The position numbers and the translations under genes are program-made. From Pseudofrankia sp. DC12 (GTDB lineage Bacteria; Actinomycetota; Actinomycetes; Frankiales; Frankiaceae), in the NCBI RefSeq assembly GCF_000966285.1, contig NZ_KQ031391.1, positions 3,860,540 through 3,924,539 of the forward strand: a stretch of 64,000 nucleotides of DNA. Direction: 5' to 3'. The notes below the pieces were generated by a model. It was given only the letters and a program-made list of their open reading frames with translations, was not told the DNA's origin and searched no databases. Position 1 is the stretch's first letter. Each line of letters opens with the position of its first letter. Shown here one piece after another: positions 42,427 through 51,877 of the stretch.

Positions 42427-43223
42427 CGGCCTGACCGCCCGCCCCCGGCCCTCGTGGGCCTTTGCTGGTGGGCACCCGATCTGTAGCCAAGCCTCGCTCC
42501 GTCGCCGAGGGCCCGCACCGCGACGTCGTGGCGGCTTCTGCTCGGCCCCGCGGGCTGTCCAGCCCGCGCCGCCACTGGTGATCTTTGATGGCTGGTCTCG
42601 CTGCGGCCGTGGAGACTCCGCCCGGACCCGCCGCGGCGGGTCCGCGACCCCTCCCGAGGAAGCCTTTTCGGGCTGGCCCTTACGTGACGGAACCCTTTTT
42701 GGCGATCAGGGCCCCGGCCGCGTTCCATTCGGGTTCGGCCGGCGTGCACGTGCATCCACGCCGTGCAGAACGCCCGTGCATTCTCCGCGTGCATTGAGCG
42801 GAGGCGTTTCCTGCATCATGCAGATTGTGTACGTGCGGGTTACGCCTCGGTTGGCGACCTGCACGTGATTCGGTTTTGTCACATCGCGGTGGCGGACGGC
42901 CGCTGAAATCTCACATGTATACGGAGTGGTAATTCCGGTATCCCTGCCCGATTCGTCCGGCTGTGTTAGCGGCGACCCGGCGCGTAGCCGGACCGGCGTG
43001 ACCGCGGCTGGCGCTCCCGGGCCGGCATCGTGGCGCCTGCGTGCCGTTATGTCGCCCTCGACAGGCAGGCCCCGGTTGCCCGGGGAAACCAGCGGAGACG
43101 GGGCCCATCGGGACCGCGTTCGCGGCGTTGGGCTCCGATCCGCGCAGGGGTGCCCGTGCGGCGGCCGGAACTCGTTCTGGGACGATAGGGAGCAATCAAC
43201 TCGCGGACCGCAGGGAAGGCGCT
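42427..43223. other. Gene-poor region with a cluster of GTGCA motifs
   Basis: 797 bp between the split regulator and the PAS-EAL gene, without a supported gene. GTGCACGTGCAT (42744-42755) is followed by GTGCAG (42763), GTGCAT (42776 and 42789) and the palindrome CTGCAT-C-ATGCAG (42811-42823), which looks like a multi-site operator. Confidence 0.5.
42744..42823. promoter_or_regulatory. Cluster of GTGCA-type motifs
   Basis: Five GTGCA/CTGCAT-type sites in 80 bp, two of them palindromic. The 12-bp first site is nearly identical to the palindrome at 38767. The cluster sits 400 bp upstream of the PAS-EAL start. Confidence 0.4.
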
Positions 43224-45353
43224 GTGGACGACCCGATCGCCGATCGTTGGTATGAGGCGGTGACCGTGGTGTCGGCACGCGCGGGCGTGTCGCCGTCGGC
43301 GCCGGCCGCGCGGATGACCCCGCCCGGCGCGCCGACCCCTGAGGCAACGCGGAAGAGCCGGCCCGTTCCGGGACCGGCTGGTTCGGCGACCGTTGAGCCG
43401 ACCAGCGTCGCCGTGATTTCCGACGGTGCCCCCGGGGCCTCGGCCGTCCCGGACATGTGCGCGGTTCTCAGCGGGTCCGGCCAGCCGGACTCGCCGGCCC
43501 AGGTCGAGACGTTCGCCTGTTCAGCCCCGGCGGCACCCGCAATCGGATTCGGACCCCCGGACGGATTCGCCGCGGCCGGCGCGGCGATGCGGGCCGAGCT
43601 GCGAGAGCTCACCGGTCAGCTGTTTCGCGCGATCGCGGCCGACCCGGCCGACCCGGGGACCGGTCGAGCGGTTGGCGCGCGGCTGGTCCGGATCGGGTTC
43701 GCCGAGCCGGACGCGCTGGCCCGCAGCGTCGACATCCTCGGCCCTGCCCTGGCCGCCGCTGCCGGCGCCGGGCGCGCGACCGCCGTCTACGCTCTCCTGG
43801 GCGCCGTGGCCGCTGGCCACGGCGACGCCCTGCGCAAGCGGGACCTGGCCGTCGCCGCGGAGAAGCAGCGCGCCGAACTCGCCGCCCTGCGCAGCGCGCA
43901 GCGGGCCCGCCGGGACGGTGCGGCCCAGTTCCGTGCCGCCTTCGACCACGCCGGCATCGGGGCCCTGGTGGTGGCCGACTGCGGCGAGATCGTGGAGGTC
44001 AACGACACCGCCAGCCAGATCGTCGGCCGAGACCTCGCGCACCTGTCCATCGGCGACGTCTGGGACCTGGTCCACTCACGCGACCGGGCCGAGCTGATCG
44101 ACATGTGGGCCGCCGTGCGGGCCGGCCGCTCGGGGCACGGCGTCTGGCGGCTTGACCGGCCGGCCGGTCCCGACGGCGGCCCGGTGTGGGTGGCGCTGAC
44201 GGCGACCATGGTCGAGGACGACGCGGCCAGAGTGTGCTTCGCCGTCACGATCGAGGACGTGACCTACCGGCCCGACCCGCGGTACACGCCTGAGCGCGGC
44301 GGGCCGGCCGCTCCCGCTGCAGGCCTCACGCCCACGGCCGGCACGGACAGCGCGCTGGGCCGGCAGGTCGACGCGACCCGGGTGTCCGAGTCGGACCAGG
44401 CGGCGGCCGCCGCGCGGATGACCCGGGGGATCGCGGCCGCGCTGCGGGACGGCCAGTTCGTCGTGCACTACCAGCCGATCGTGCGCCTGCTCGACGGGCG
44501 GATCCAGGGCGCCGAGGCGCTCGTCCGCTGGAACCATCCGCGGCTCGGGATGCGCCGGCCGGAGGAGTTCATCGGTGCCGCCGAGGAGTCCGGCCTGATC
44601 GTCCCGCTCGGTCTGCACGTGCTGGAGACGGCCTGCCAGGACGCGGCCCGGTGGGCGAACGTGGCTGCGACCGCCCCCGCGCTAGGCGACGACGAGCCGC
44701 CGGTCCGCCCGTTCGTCAGCGTCAACCTCTCGGTGCGCCAGCTGGAGGAGCCGGACACCGTACCGGTCATCCTGCGGATCGTCGAGCGGGCTGGGATCGA
44801 GCCCGGCCGGCTGCAGCTCGAGCTGGTCGAGAGCCTGATGCTCGACACGGTCGGCCGTCCGCTGGAGGCGCTGCGCGCCCTCGCCGCCGCGGGCATCCGG
44901 ATCGCCATCGACGACTTCGGCACCGGCTACTCGAACTTCGCCTACCTGCCGACGCTGCCAGTCCGTGCGCTCAAGCTCGCGGGGCAGTTCGCCGGCCAGG
45001 TCGACGATGACGCCGACGGTCCGGACGGCGACCCGGGTGGCCTGCTGTCGGCGGTGGCTCTCGATCACATGGTCGAGGGCATCGTCCTGATCGCCCATCG
45101 GCTCGGCCACACGGTGACCGTCGAGGGTGTCGAGACGCGCGAGCAGGCGGCGCGGATGCTGGCACACGGCGCCGACTTCGGTCAGGGCCACCTGTTCGGC
45201 CATCCTGTCTGTGCCGACAAGCTCGCTGCCGTCTTCGCCGGCGAACCGGCGAACGTCGGCGGGACGCATGGGCCGCGCCTGGCCGCCATGCCGGTTCCGT
45301 CGGCGCGGGACCATCGGCTGCACGACCACGCGGCCCCCCACCGATGGGTCTGA
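43224..45353 (+). CDS. PAS-EAL cyclic-di-GMP phosphodiesterase
   Basis: A 709-residue cytosolic protein. Residues about 125-235 form an N-terminal helical domain seen in actinobacterial PAS-EAL proteins. A PAS fold lies at about 235-355 (FDHAGIGALVVADCGEIVEV). The EAL domain lies at about 400-680 with GAEALVRWNHPRLG, NLSVRQLEE, LELVES, the metal-binding pair in IDDFGTGYSNFAYL, catalytic Lys in ALKLAGQF, TVEGVET and GQGHLFGHP. The residues for hydrolysis of cyclic di-GMP are present, and no GGDEF domain precedes it, so a phosphodiesterase is expected. GTG 43224 follows GGGAAGG. A weak hairpin follows the stop. Confidence 0.88.
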   Translation: MDDPIADRWYEAVTVVSARAGVSPSAPAARMTPPGAPTPEATRKSRPVPGPAGSATVEPTSVAVISDGAPGASAVPDMCAVLSGSGQPDSPAQVETFACSAPAAPAIGFGPPDGFAAAGAAMRAELRELTGQLFRAIAADPADPGTGRAVGARLVRIGFAEPDALARSVDILGPALAAAAGAGRATAVYALLGAVAAGHGDALRKRDLAVAAEKQRAELAALRSAQRARRDGAAQFRAAFDHAGIGALVVADCGEIVEVNDTASQIVGRDLAHLSIGDVWDLVHSRDRAELIDMWAAVRAGRSGHGVWRLDRPAGPDGGPVWVALTATMVEDDAARVCFAVTIEDVTYRPDPRYTPERGGPAAPAAGLTPTAGTDSALGRQVDATRVSESDQAAAAARMTRGIAAALRDGQFVVHYQPIVRLLDGRIQGAEALVRWNHPRLGMRRPEEFIGAAEESGLIVPLGLHVLETACQDAARWANVAATAPALGDDEPPVRPFVSVNLSVRQLEEPDTVPVILRIVERAGIEPGRLQLELVESLMLDTVGRPLEALRALAAAGIRIAIDDFGTGYSNFAYLPTLPVRALKLAGQFAGQVDDDADGPDGDPGGLLSAVALDHMVEGIVLIAHRLGHTVTVEGVETREQAARMLAHGADFGQGHLFGHPVCADKLAAVFAGEPANVGGTHGPRLAAMPVPSARDHRLHDHAAPHRWV

Positions 45354-45373
45354 GCCCGCTCTGGCGCGGGCTC
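45352..45373 (+). terminator. Hairpin after the PAS-EAL gene
   Basis: GAGCCCGC (45352-45359) pairs with GCGGGCTC (45366-45373); the arm starts within the stop codon. No clear T tract. Confidence 0.55.
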
Positions 45374-45458
45374 GTCGGACAGTAGTGAGACTTTTGGGCT
45401 ATCCAGCGCCCCAGAGGTCATGACCGGCAGTCAAGAAGGTCGCTGAGCCAGGCTGCCG

Positions 45459-45493
45459 GCGGTCCGGCCTCGGCGTCGCCGAGGCCGGACCGC
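45459..45493 (-). terminator. Strong 16-bp stem after the cyclophilin gene
   Basis: GCGGTCCGGCCTCGGC (45459-45474) pairs perfectly with its complement at 45478-45493 around GTC, eight bases beyond the minus-strand stop. No long T tract, but the stem alone makes a terminator likely. Confidence 0.75.
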
Positions 45494-45500
45494 CACCGGA

Positions 45501-46763
45501 TCACTGGGTGATGGCGACCGAGGTGATCTCGGGCTTGCTGGCCGGGACGCCGTCGCCGGCCTCGCCCTCGACACCCGGGCTGGTGATCTTGTCCAGGATG
45601 TCCAGACCCTGGGTGATCTCGCCGAAGACCGTGTAGCCGCCGGCCAGCGCCTGAGCCCCGGCCTCGGTCGGGTCCGCGTAGCTGATGAAGAACTGGCTGC
45701 CGTTGGTGTCCGGGCCCGCGTTCGCCATCGCGAGGACGCCGCGGTTGTAGTTGACGCCGCTCGTGTTCTCGTTCTTGTAGGCGAACCCGGGGGTGCCGGC
45801 GCCCTGCGCGGTCGGGTCGCCGCACTGTAGGACGAAGATCATGGAGCTCGGCCCGTAGGTCTCGCGGTGGCAGGTCGTCTGGTCGTAGAACTTGTGCTGG
45901 GCGAGGTACTCCAGCGCATGCACCGTGCACGGAGCCTTCGCGGCGTCCAGCGTGGCGACCATCGTGCCGTAGTTGGTGTTGATCGTCATGGTCGCGGTCT
46001 TCGTGTCGACGCTCGGCCCGGCCGGCGGAAGCGTGACGTCACGCGCCGGCTGCTGGCCGTCCTCGGTGTAGACGCAGTCGCCGACCTTGGTGGACGCCAG
46101 TGGCTTGGTGGTCGGGGTCGGCAACGTCGACAGCGTGTCAGCGGAGCTGGACGAGCCGCCGGCCGCCTTCGAGATCAGGACCGCGCCGGTGATGAGCAGC
46201 GCCGCGGCCAGCAGGCCGAAGGCCGCGACCTTCACCTCGGGGGACAGCTGGCGACGGCGTGGCGTCCCGGCCGAGATGTCCTTCTGCCAGCTCGGCTTCG
46301 CGTCGTCTTCGTCGTCTTCGTCGTCTTCGTCGTCCTCGTCATCCTCGAAGTCGGCGGGGTCGGGCTCGTCGAAGTCCTCGGCGTCAGGGTTTTCGGGGGC
46401 GAGGTCCTTGGCGTCCAGGTCGTCCTCGTTCTCGGCGGCGAGGTCGTCGTCGCCGAGGTCCTTGGCGTCGGCGTCGGGGTCGTCGTCGTCCTGGCCGGCG
46501 TCGTCCTCGTCGTCGGTCGCGCCGGCACGCAGCGTCGGCCCGGTGGCCGCCCACGGCCCGGCGGCTGGGTCCCGCGGTGGCGGCAGCAGGCCAGCCCACC
46601 CACCCGGAGCAGCGTCGGCAGTGCCCACGCCCGGGATCATCGGGATTCCAGCGGCCGAAACTATGATCGGCGGCGCGGTGCTGGCCTTGGCCGCCGGCTC
46701 TGCCGGCGCACTCGACTCGGCGGGCCGCTCGTCCGGCCCGGCGGGGTCCTTCTCGTCCGGCAT
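45501..46763 (-). CDS. Membrane-anchored cyclophilin-type peptidyl-prolyl isomerase
   Basis: A 420-residue protein. The first 160 residues are disordered and become extremely acidic (EDDEDDEDDEDDEDD, partly encoded by a 9-bp repeat). A basic stop (PRRRQLSPEVK) and one transmembrane segment (about 181-203) follow. The exported part is a cyclophilin domain: ATMTINTNYGTMVATL, NRGVLAMANAGPDTNGSQFF and GYTVFGEITQGLDILDKIT. The active-site FxxxxR region and SQFFI are recognisable. It should speed proline isomerisation of secreted proteins at the membrane surface. The polyanionic cytoplasmic tail is unusual and might bind cations or basic proteins. Confidence 0.9.
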   Translation of the reverse strand: MPDEKDPAGPDERPAESSAPAEPAAKASTAPPIIVSAAGIPMIPGVGTADAAPGGWAGLLPPPRDPAAGPWAATGPTLRAGATDDEDDAGQDDDDPDADAKDLGDDDLAAENEDDLDAKDLAPENPDAEDFDEPDPADFEDDEDDEDDEDDEDDAKPSWQKDISAGTPRRRQLSPEVKVAAFGLLAAALLITGAVLISKAAGGSSSSADTLSTLPTPTTKPLASTKVGDCVYTEDGQQPARDVTLPPAGPSVDTKTATMTINTNYGTMVATLDAAKAPCTVHALEYLAQHKFYDQTTCHRETYGPSSMIFVLQCGDPTAQGAGTPGFAYKNENTSGVNYNRGVLAMANAGPDTNGSQFFISYADPTEAGAQALAGGYTVFGEITQGLDILDKITSPGVEGEAGDGVPASKPEITSVAITQ

Positions 46764-47226
46764 CAGTTGCTACCTCCCGGCGTCGCAGCCTAGCAACCCA
46801 ACCTGTAGGACGGCCGGCTCCCTCCGCCGGAGCGAACACATCTGGTTACGGGCTGGCGACGACCGGATGGCGGCCGCGGGCTGCGGCGTGAGCGAGCGCA
46901 GCGAAAGCTGTGCCCGGTCGACGTAGTGGGCCGCGCCGCATGTGCCCCGGTCCGGAAGCGACGAGCGGCACAGGCCAGGTCGCGGAGTCCGAGGTGCTGT
47001 TGGCCTGGCCAGCGAGGTGGCAGCCGAGCGGACTGTCGCCGCGATCAGTGGCGACTCGCCGACATCGGCTCCGGGTCGGACCCGCCGGTCCGCGCCCGGC
47101 CGGCTCCGCCCCCCGCGGGTCTCGCCCTCGCGAGCGCGCCGAATTGGTGACATCAGCTCCGGGAGAGAAGACCCGCCGGGTGTGGAGGTGGAACCGGCCC
47201 ACGGACCGAGCTGACCGGCGGCGCGA
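46764..47226. other. Spacer with the cyclophilin promoter, no gene seen
   Basis: 463 bp between two minus-strand genes. No reading frame has convincing codon use, and no clear repeat was seen beyond the hairpin at its right end. It presumably holds the cyclophilin promoter. Confidence 0.5.
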
Positions 47227-47263
47227 GTGGCCTCCCTGCCGGCTACACCGGCAGGGAGGCCAC
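47227..47263 (-). terminator. 16-bp stem with the gene's stop codon in the loop
   Basis: GTGGCCTCCCTGCCGG (47227-47242) pairs exactly with its complement at 47248-47263. The loop CTACA contains the TAG stop of the minus-strand gene (47245-47243), so its last codons form one arm. Translating ribosomes would cover the stem until termination. Confidence 0.7.
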
Positions 47264-48025
47264 CGCGGAAAGGAGCGCGGAGGTGCTGGTCGAGTCAGAC
47301 ACCTCGGTCGTCACCGGTTCGCTCGGGGTCGTCGGCTCGGCGCTCGTCGGTTCGACGACCGGCAGCTTCGTCGTCGGAGCGGGCGCGTCACTGGTGGGAG
47401 GCAGCGGCTCCGTCGTGGTGCGCGGCGGAGTGGTCGGCGGCGGCGTCGTGCCTGGCGGCGTGGTGGCCGGCGTCGTCGGCACGATGGTTGGCGGGCTCGT
47501 CGTCGGCTGGCCTGGCGGGGACGGACGCGGCGGCGTCGGGTCCGTCGTCGGCTCGGTGGTCGGCGGGAACGTGGCCGCCGGAAGGATCGTGCCGACCGGG
47601 ACCGTGGGCGTCGTCGGAGTGAGGCCAGGAGTCAGGGCCTTCGTCGAGCCGGGCTGCTTCTCCGACTTCGCGTCCGGGCGACCGCCCAAGGCCAGCGCGT
47701 GAAGTCCGACGGTATTCGGCGGCGGAGGCTCGACGCTCGCGTCGATGGTCGGCGCAACAGTTGCCGGAGCGGTATCGAACTGCAGTAGCGGGCCCAGGCT
47801 CCAGCTCGCCGTCGCCGCGTTCGGCCCGTCCGCGGCGCTGAGCGAGGCGGGCGCGCCGCTACCGTGCCTGGTCATCACCATGACGAAGACAATCAGCCCG
47901 GTCGGGACGATGACCATTACGGCGGCCACCAGCCGCCGCTCGAACGTCGACACCCGTCGGGCGCTCAGCCAGGCGACCACTGGGACGATCGCGAACAGAA
48001 CGCAATAGATCAGCACCCTGAGCAT
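47243..48025 (-). CDS. Membrane protein with a long Pro/Thr-rich outer tail
   Basis: A 260-residue protein, function unknown. Two N-terminal transmembrane segments (about 4-22 and 34-52) form a hairpin. About 200 residues follow, rich in Pro, Thr and Ser with repeated TTP/PTT units, predicted to be outside the membrane and probably extended or glycosylated. A stretch of GC-rich direct repeats encodes this part. ATG 48025 with GTGGA upstream is preferred over a TTG four codons earlier. It is divergent from the helicase gene. A wall-spanning or O-mannosylated role is an inference from composition only. Confidence 0.7.
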   Translation of the reverse strand: MLRVLIYCVLFAIVPVVAWLSARRVSTFERRLVAAVMVIVPTGLIVFVMVMTRHGSGAPASLSAADGPNAATASWSLGPLLQFDTAPATVAPTIDASVEPPPPNTVGLHALALGGRPDAKSEKQPGSTKALTPGLTPTTPTVPVGTILPAATFPPTTEPTTDPTPPRPSPPGQPTTSPPTIVPTTPATTPPGTTPPPTTPPRTTTEPLPPTSDAPAPTTKLPVVEPTSAEPTTPSEPVTTEVSDSTSTSALLSAVASLPV

Positions 48026-48256
48026 TCCACGCCCCAAGCCGCCTTCGGCGATGTGATCCGCTCACAATACGACCGATGCACCCGATATGACCATCCCGCG
48101 ACGGACATCTGACCGGTCATCCGGTGAAATATGGCCGCCGTAGGTCACCTCTATGGGACGATTTGGTAACAGCGTGTTGGTTGGTTGGACGTAGTTGTGC
48201 TGGTGGCGAGGGGCGCCGGGCGGCGGACCGAATTGTCAGGCACGATCGGAAGCACC

Positions 48257-50833
48257 ATGACGCTTGCTGCCACCACCGACCTCGTTGACGCCCTGCCCCC
48301 CGGCGGGCTGCCCGCCGCGCGTCTGGATCCGCTCGGCGAGGACGCGATCTACGCGACGTTCGATGAGTGGGCGCGCGACCGCGGGCTGTCGCTCTACCCG
48401 CACCAGCAGGAGGCGCTCATCGAGATCGTCTCCGGGGCGAACGTCATCCTGGCCACCCCGACCGGGTCGGGTAAGAGCATGGTCGCCGCCGGCGCGCACT
48501 TCGCCGCGCTCGCGACCGGCCGGCGCACCTACTACACCGCGCCGATCAAGGCCCTGGTCTCGGAGAAGTTCTTCGCGCTGATCGAGATTTTCGGCGCCGA
48601 GAGCGTCGGCATGATCACCGGCGACGCCGGTGTCAACGAGCAGGCGCCCATCATCTGCTGCACGGCGGAGATCCTCGCGAACCTGGCGCTGCGCGCGGGC
48701 GCTGACGCCGATGTCGGCCAGGTCGTGATGGACGAGTTCCATTTCTATGCCGACCCGGGCCGCGGCTGGGCCTGGCAGGTGCCGCTTGTCGAACTGCCGC
48801 AGGCCCAGTTCGTGCTGATGTCGGCGACGCTCGGGGATGTCGCCCGGTTCGAGCGCGACCTGACCCGCCGCACCGGTAATCCGACCGCGGTCGTCCGCTC
48901 CGCGGACCGGCCGGTGCCGCTCTACTTCCAGTACGTCATGACGTCGCTGCAGGAGACCATCGAGGAACTCCTCTCCACACACCAGGCACCGGTCTACATC
49001 GTGCACTTCACCCAGGCCTCGGCGCTGGAACGTGCCCAGGCGCTGACCAGCATCAACGTCGCGACGAAAGTCGAGAAAGAGCAGATCGCGGCGGCGATCG
49101 GCGGCTTCCGGTTCAGCTCGGGGTTCGGCAAGACACTGTCCCGGCTCGTCCGCCACGGGATCGGGGTGCACCACGCCGGGATGCTGCCGAAATACCGCCG
49201 ACTCGTCGAGGTGCTCGCCCAGGCCGGGCTGCTGAAAGTCATCTGCGGGACCGACACGCTGGGCGTCGGGATCAACGTGCCGATCCGCACGGTCATGTTC
49301 ACGTCGCTGTCGAAGTACGACGGGACCCGCAACCGCATCCTGACCGCCCGGGAGTTCCACCAGATCGCCGGCCGGGCCGGCCGGGCCGGGTACGACACGG
49401 CCGGCTACGTCGTCGTGCAGGCGCCCGAGCACGTGATCGAGAACGAGAAGGCGCTGGCGAAGGCCGGTGACGACCCGAAGAAGCGCCGCAAGGTCGTCCG
49501 CAGGAAGCCGCCCGAGGGCCAGGTCGGCTGGGCGCAGCCGACCTACGAGCGGCTCATCTCCGCCGAGCCGGAGCCGCTGACGTCCCATTTCGTCGTCACC
49601 CATTCGATGCTGCTGAACGTCATCTCGCGGCCTGGCGACGCGTTCACCGCGATGCGCCACCTGCTCACGGACAACGACGAGGACCGGTCCGCGCAGCGCA
49701 GGCACATCCGGCGGGCGATCGCGATCTACCGTGCCCTGCTCGCGGCCGGCGTCGTGGAGAAGCTTGAGAAGCCGGACGCGACGGGGCGCACGATCCGGCT
49801 CACCGGCGACCTGCAGTTCGACTTCGCGCTGAACCAGCCGCTGTCGCCGTTCGCGCTCGGCGCGCTCGACCTGCTCGACCGGGAGGCGCCGGACTATCCG
49901 CTCGACGTTCTGTCCGTGATCGAGTCGATCCTGGACAACCCGCGGCAGGTGCTGTCGGCCCAGCAGTTCAAGGCGCGCGGCGAGGCGGTCGCGGCGATGA
50001 AGGCCGAGGGCCTGGACTACGACGACCGGATGGAGGCCTTGCAGGAGGTCACCCACCCGAAGCCGCTCGACGAGCTGCTGACCGCGGCGCTGGAGATCTA
50101 CCGGCAGGGCGCACCCTGGGTCGACGACTATGAGCTGGCCCCGAAGTCGGTGGTCCGGGACATGTACGAGCGGGCGATGACGTTCGCCGAGTACATCAGC
50201 TTCTACGGTCTCGCCCGCTCGGAAGGGCTGCTGCTGCGCTATCTGGCCGACGCCTACAAGGCGCTGCGCCAGACCGTGCCCGACACGGCCCGTACCGAGG
50301 AACTGTCCGATCTGATCGAATGGCTCGGCGAGCTGGTCCGTCAGGTCGACTCCAGCCTGCTCGACGAGTGGGAGCGGCTGCGCAACCCGAACGCGGCCAA
50401 CCTGGCCGAGGCGGCCGCCATCGAGCATGGTGATCGGCTCGGCGACAAACCACCGGCCGTCACCAGGAACGTCCGCGCCTTCCGGGTGCTCGTGCGGAAC
50501 GCGATGTTCCGCAGGGTCGAGCTCGCGGCGCTGCGCCGCTGGTACGAGCTCGGCGAGCTCGACGGCGGGGCCGGATGGGACGCCGATGCCTGGGAGGACG
50601 CGCTCACGCCGTATTTCGTCGAGCATGATGAGATCGGTACCGGCGCCGATGCCCGCGGCCCGAAGATGCTCATCGTGGACACGGCGACGCAGCCCGGCGC
50701 TTGGCTGCTCCGCCAGATCTTCGACGATCCTGCCGGTGACCACGACTGGGGTATCAGCGCCGAGGTCGATCTCGCCGAGTCCGACGAGATCGGCGCCGCC
50801 GCCCTCACCGTCACCGCCATCGGCCAGCTCTGA
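48257..50833 (+). CDS. DUF3516-type superfamily II RNA helicase
   Basis: An 858-residue helicase of the Ski2-like group with the actinobacterial DUF3516 C-terminal extension. The ATPase core has the Q-motif-like LYPHQQEALIEIV, Walker A ATPTGSGKS (66-74), the DExH variant DEFH at 159-162, MSATLGD, and the C-terminal lobe motifs GTDTLGVGINVP and HQIAGRAGRAGYD. The extension from about 500 onward is mostly helical. Family members unwind RNA or DNA; members with DUF3516 are not well studied. ATG 48257 follows GGAAG. It is divergent from the Pro/Thr-rich membrane gene and ends before two tandem hairpins. Confidence 0.93.
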   Translation: MTLAATTDLVDALPPGGLPAARLDPLGEDAIYATFDEWARDRGLSLYPHQQEALIEIVSGANVILATPTGSGKSMVAAGAHFAALATGRRTYYTAPIKALVSEKFFALIEIFGAESVGMITGDAGVNEQAPIICCTAEILANLALRAGADADVGQVVMDEFHFYADPGRGWAWQVPLVELPQAQFVLMSATLGDVARFERDLTRRTGNPTAVVRSADRPVPLYFQYVMTSLQETIEELLSTHQAPVYIVHFTQASALERAQALTSINVATKVEKEQIAAAIGGFRFSSGFGKTLSRLVRHGIGVHHAGMLPKYRRLVEVLAQAGLLKVICGTDTLGVGINVPIRTVMFTSLSKYDGTRNRILTAREFHQIAGRAGRAGYDTAGYVVVQAPEHVIENEKALAKAGDDPKKRRKVVRRKPPEGQVGWAQPTYERLISAEPEPLTSHFVVTHSMLLNVISRPGDAFTAMRHLLTDNDEDRSAQRRHIRRAIAIYRALLAAGVVEKLEKPDATGRTIRLTGDLQFDFALNQPLSPFALGALDLLDREAPDYPLDVLSVIESILDNPRQVLSAQQFKARGEAVAAMKAEGLDYDDRMEALQEVTHPKPLDELLTAALEIYRQGAPWVDDYELAPKSVVRDMYERAMTFAEYISFYGLARSEGLLLRYLADAYKALRQTVPDTARTEELSDLIEWLGELVRQVDSSLLDEWERLRNPNAANLAEAAAIEHGDRLGDKPPAVTRNVRAFRVLVRNAMFRRVELAALRRWYELGELDGGAGWDADAWEDALTPYFVEHDEIGTGADARGPKMLIVDTATQPGAWLLRQIFDDPAGDHDWGISAEVDLAESDEIGAAALTVTAIGQL

Positions 50834-50928
50834 CGGCCCGGGCCAAGCCCACGCGGATGGTCAGGCCCGTCGGCCCGGCGTTGCTCCGTCGGAGTTTCCC
50901 GTGAAGCGGTGCCGGCCCGAGAATGGCG

Positions 50929-51002
50929 AACCGCCCCGGCCGTGACAGGAGGGTGGCCGGGGCGGTTCTGCTCCCACGCCTCGCGGGGACGGCGCGTGGG
51001 AG
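50929..51002. terminator. Two tandem hairpins between convergent genes
   Basis: AACCGCCCCGGCC (50929-50941) pairs with its complement at 50955-50967, then CTCCCACG (50971-50978) with CGTGGGAG (50995-51002). They separate the helicase from the convergent lysozyme-like gene and probably serve both. Confidence 0.7.
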
Positions 51003-51102
51003 TGCTCTGGTAGTGCTCGGGCGCCGGCTGGCTGGGTCGCTCGCCCGCCGGCTGGGGGACCGGCCGCCAGCGCGTGACGGCCCGAGGTGGGCCTGGTCCG
51101 AA

Positions 51103-51858
51103 CTAGCCGAACAGCGCTCCGTGGGTCTGCGGTCCGACGACACCGTCGGCCGGAAGGCCATGGCTGGCCTGGTAGGCGCGCACGACCCCGTCGGTCTGCG
51201 GGCCGAAGTAGCCGTCGACCGCGATCGTGTAGCCGAGGCCGGACAGCTTCGCCTGCAGCTGTCGGACCGCGTCCAGGTAGGAGCTGTGGTTCGCCGCCTG
51301 CGACAGGTACCAGGCGCTTGCCGGCACGGCGGGGGCCACCTTGGCCAGGGATACCGGTGCGGCCGAGACGGTTCCGCTGCCGACCGCGTTCGCGGCGGCG
51401 TAGCCACGTGACAGGTAGGAGCGGTACGCGCCGTTCGTGTAGGTGCTCCAGGCGCCCGGGCCGGAGCCCTTGCAGACCTGGGTCGCGGCCCAGGCGTTGG
51501 TCGCCGGGTCGTAGAGGTTGCGGCTGCCGACCCAGCTGCTGTGGGCCCACATGTTGATCTGCCAGAGGCCGCGGGAGTCCTCGATGCCGGTGGCGTGGGC
51601 GTAGGTGTTACCGCCGGACTCGGCGAGCGCGATCGCGACCCAGGTCGAGAGCGCGACACCGCGGCAGCTGTCGAGGCCGGCGCCGTGCGCGTAGGCGGCG
51701 ATCTGCGCGTCGGAGATGATGCTGCTGCTGGCTGCGCTGGCGGGAGCGACGCCGGTGAAGATGGCGGCGCCGGCTGTGGCACTCATGACACCTGCGGCGA
51801 CAATCGCGGAACCGCGGCGACGAGCATTGGACTTCTTGCGGTGACGGCCCTTGAGCAT
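51103..51858 (-). CDS. Secreted lysozyme-like protein with a peptidoglycan-binding domain
   Basis: A 251-residue secreted wall enzyme. A signal peptide of about 42 residues (ending GVAPASA) is followed by a lysozyme-like domain. ALSTWVAIALAESGGNTYAH contains the probable catalytic Glu80, and DSRGLWQINMWAHSSW resembles soluble transglycosylases and phage lysozymes. After a linker, a C-terminal PG_binding_1 domain (about 190-251: LQAKLSGLGYTIAVDGYFGP, GVVGPQTHGALFG) anchors it to the wall. It is expressed behind a cyclic-di-AMP riboswitch, the classic arrangement for actinobacterial wall-remodelling enzymes. ATG 51858 starts a plausible signal peptide. Confidence 0.9.
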   Translation of the reverse strand: MLKGRHRKKSNARRRGSAIVAAGVMSATAGAAIFTGVAPASAASSSIISDAQIAAYAHGAGLDSCRGVALSTWVAIALAESGGNTYAHATGIEDSRGLWQINMWAHSSWVGSRNLYDPATNAWAATQVCKGSGPGAWSTYTNGAYRSYLSRGYAAANAVGSGTVSAAPVSLAKVAPAVPASAWYLSQAANHSSYLDAVRQLQAKLSGLGYTIAVDGYFGPQTDGVVRAYQASHGLPADGVVGPQTHGALFG

Positions 51859-51877
51859 TCTGGAAGAATCTTTCCCG

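Noticed and set aside
48236-50743. An 835-codon minus-strand frame opposite the helicase
   Set aside because: It mirrors the helicase codon positions and has no recognisable motif, while the plus strand has a complete helicase. A shadow.
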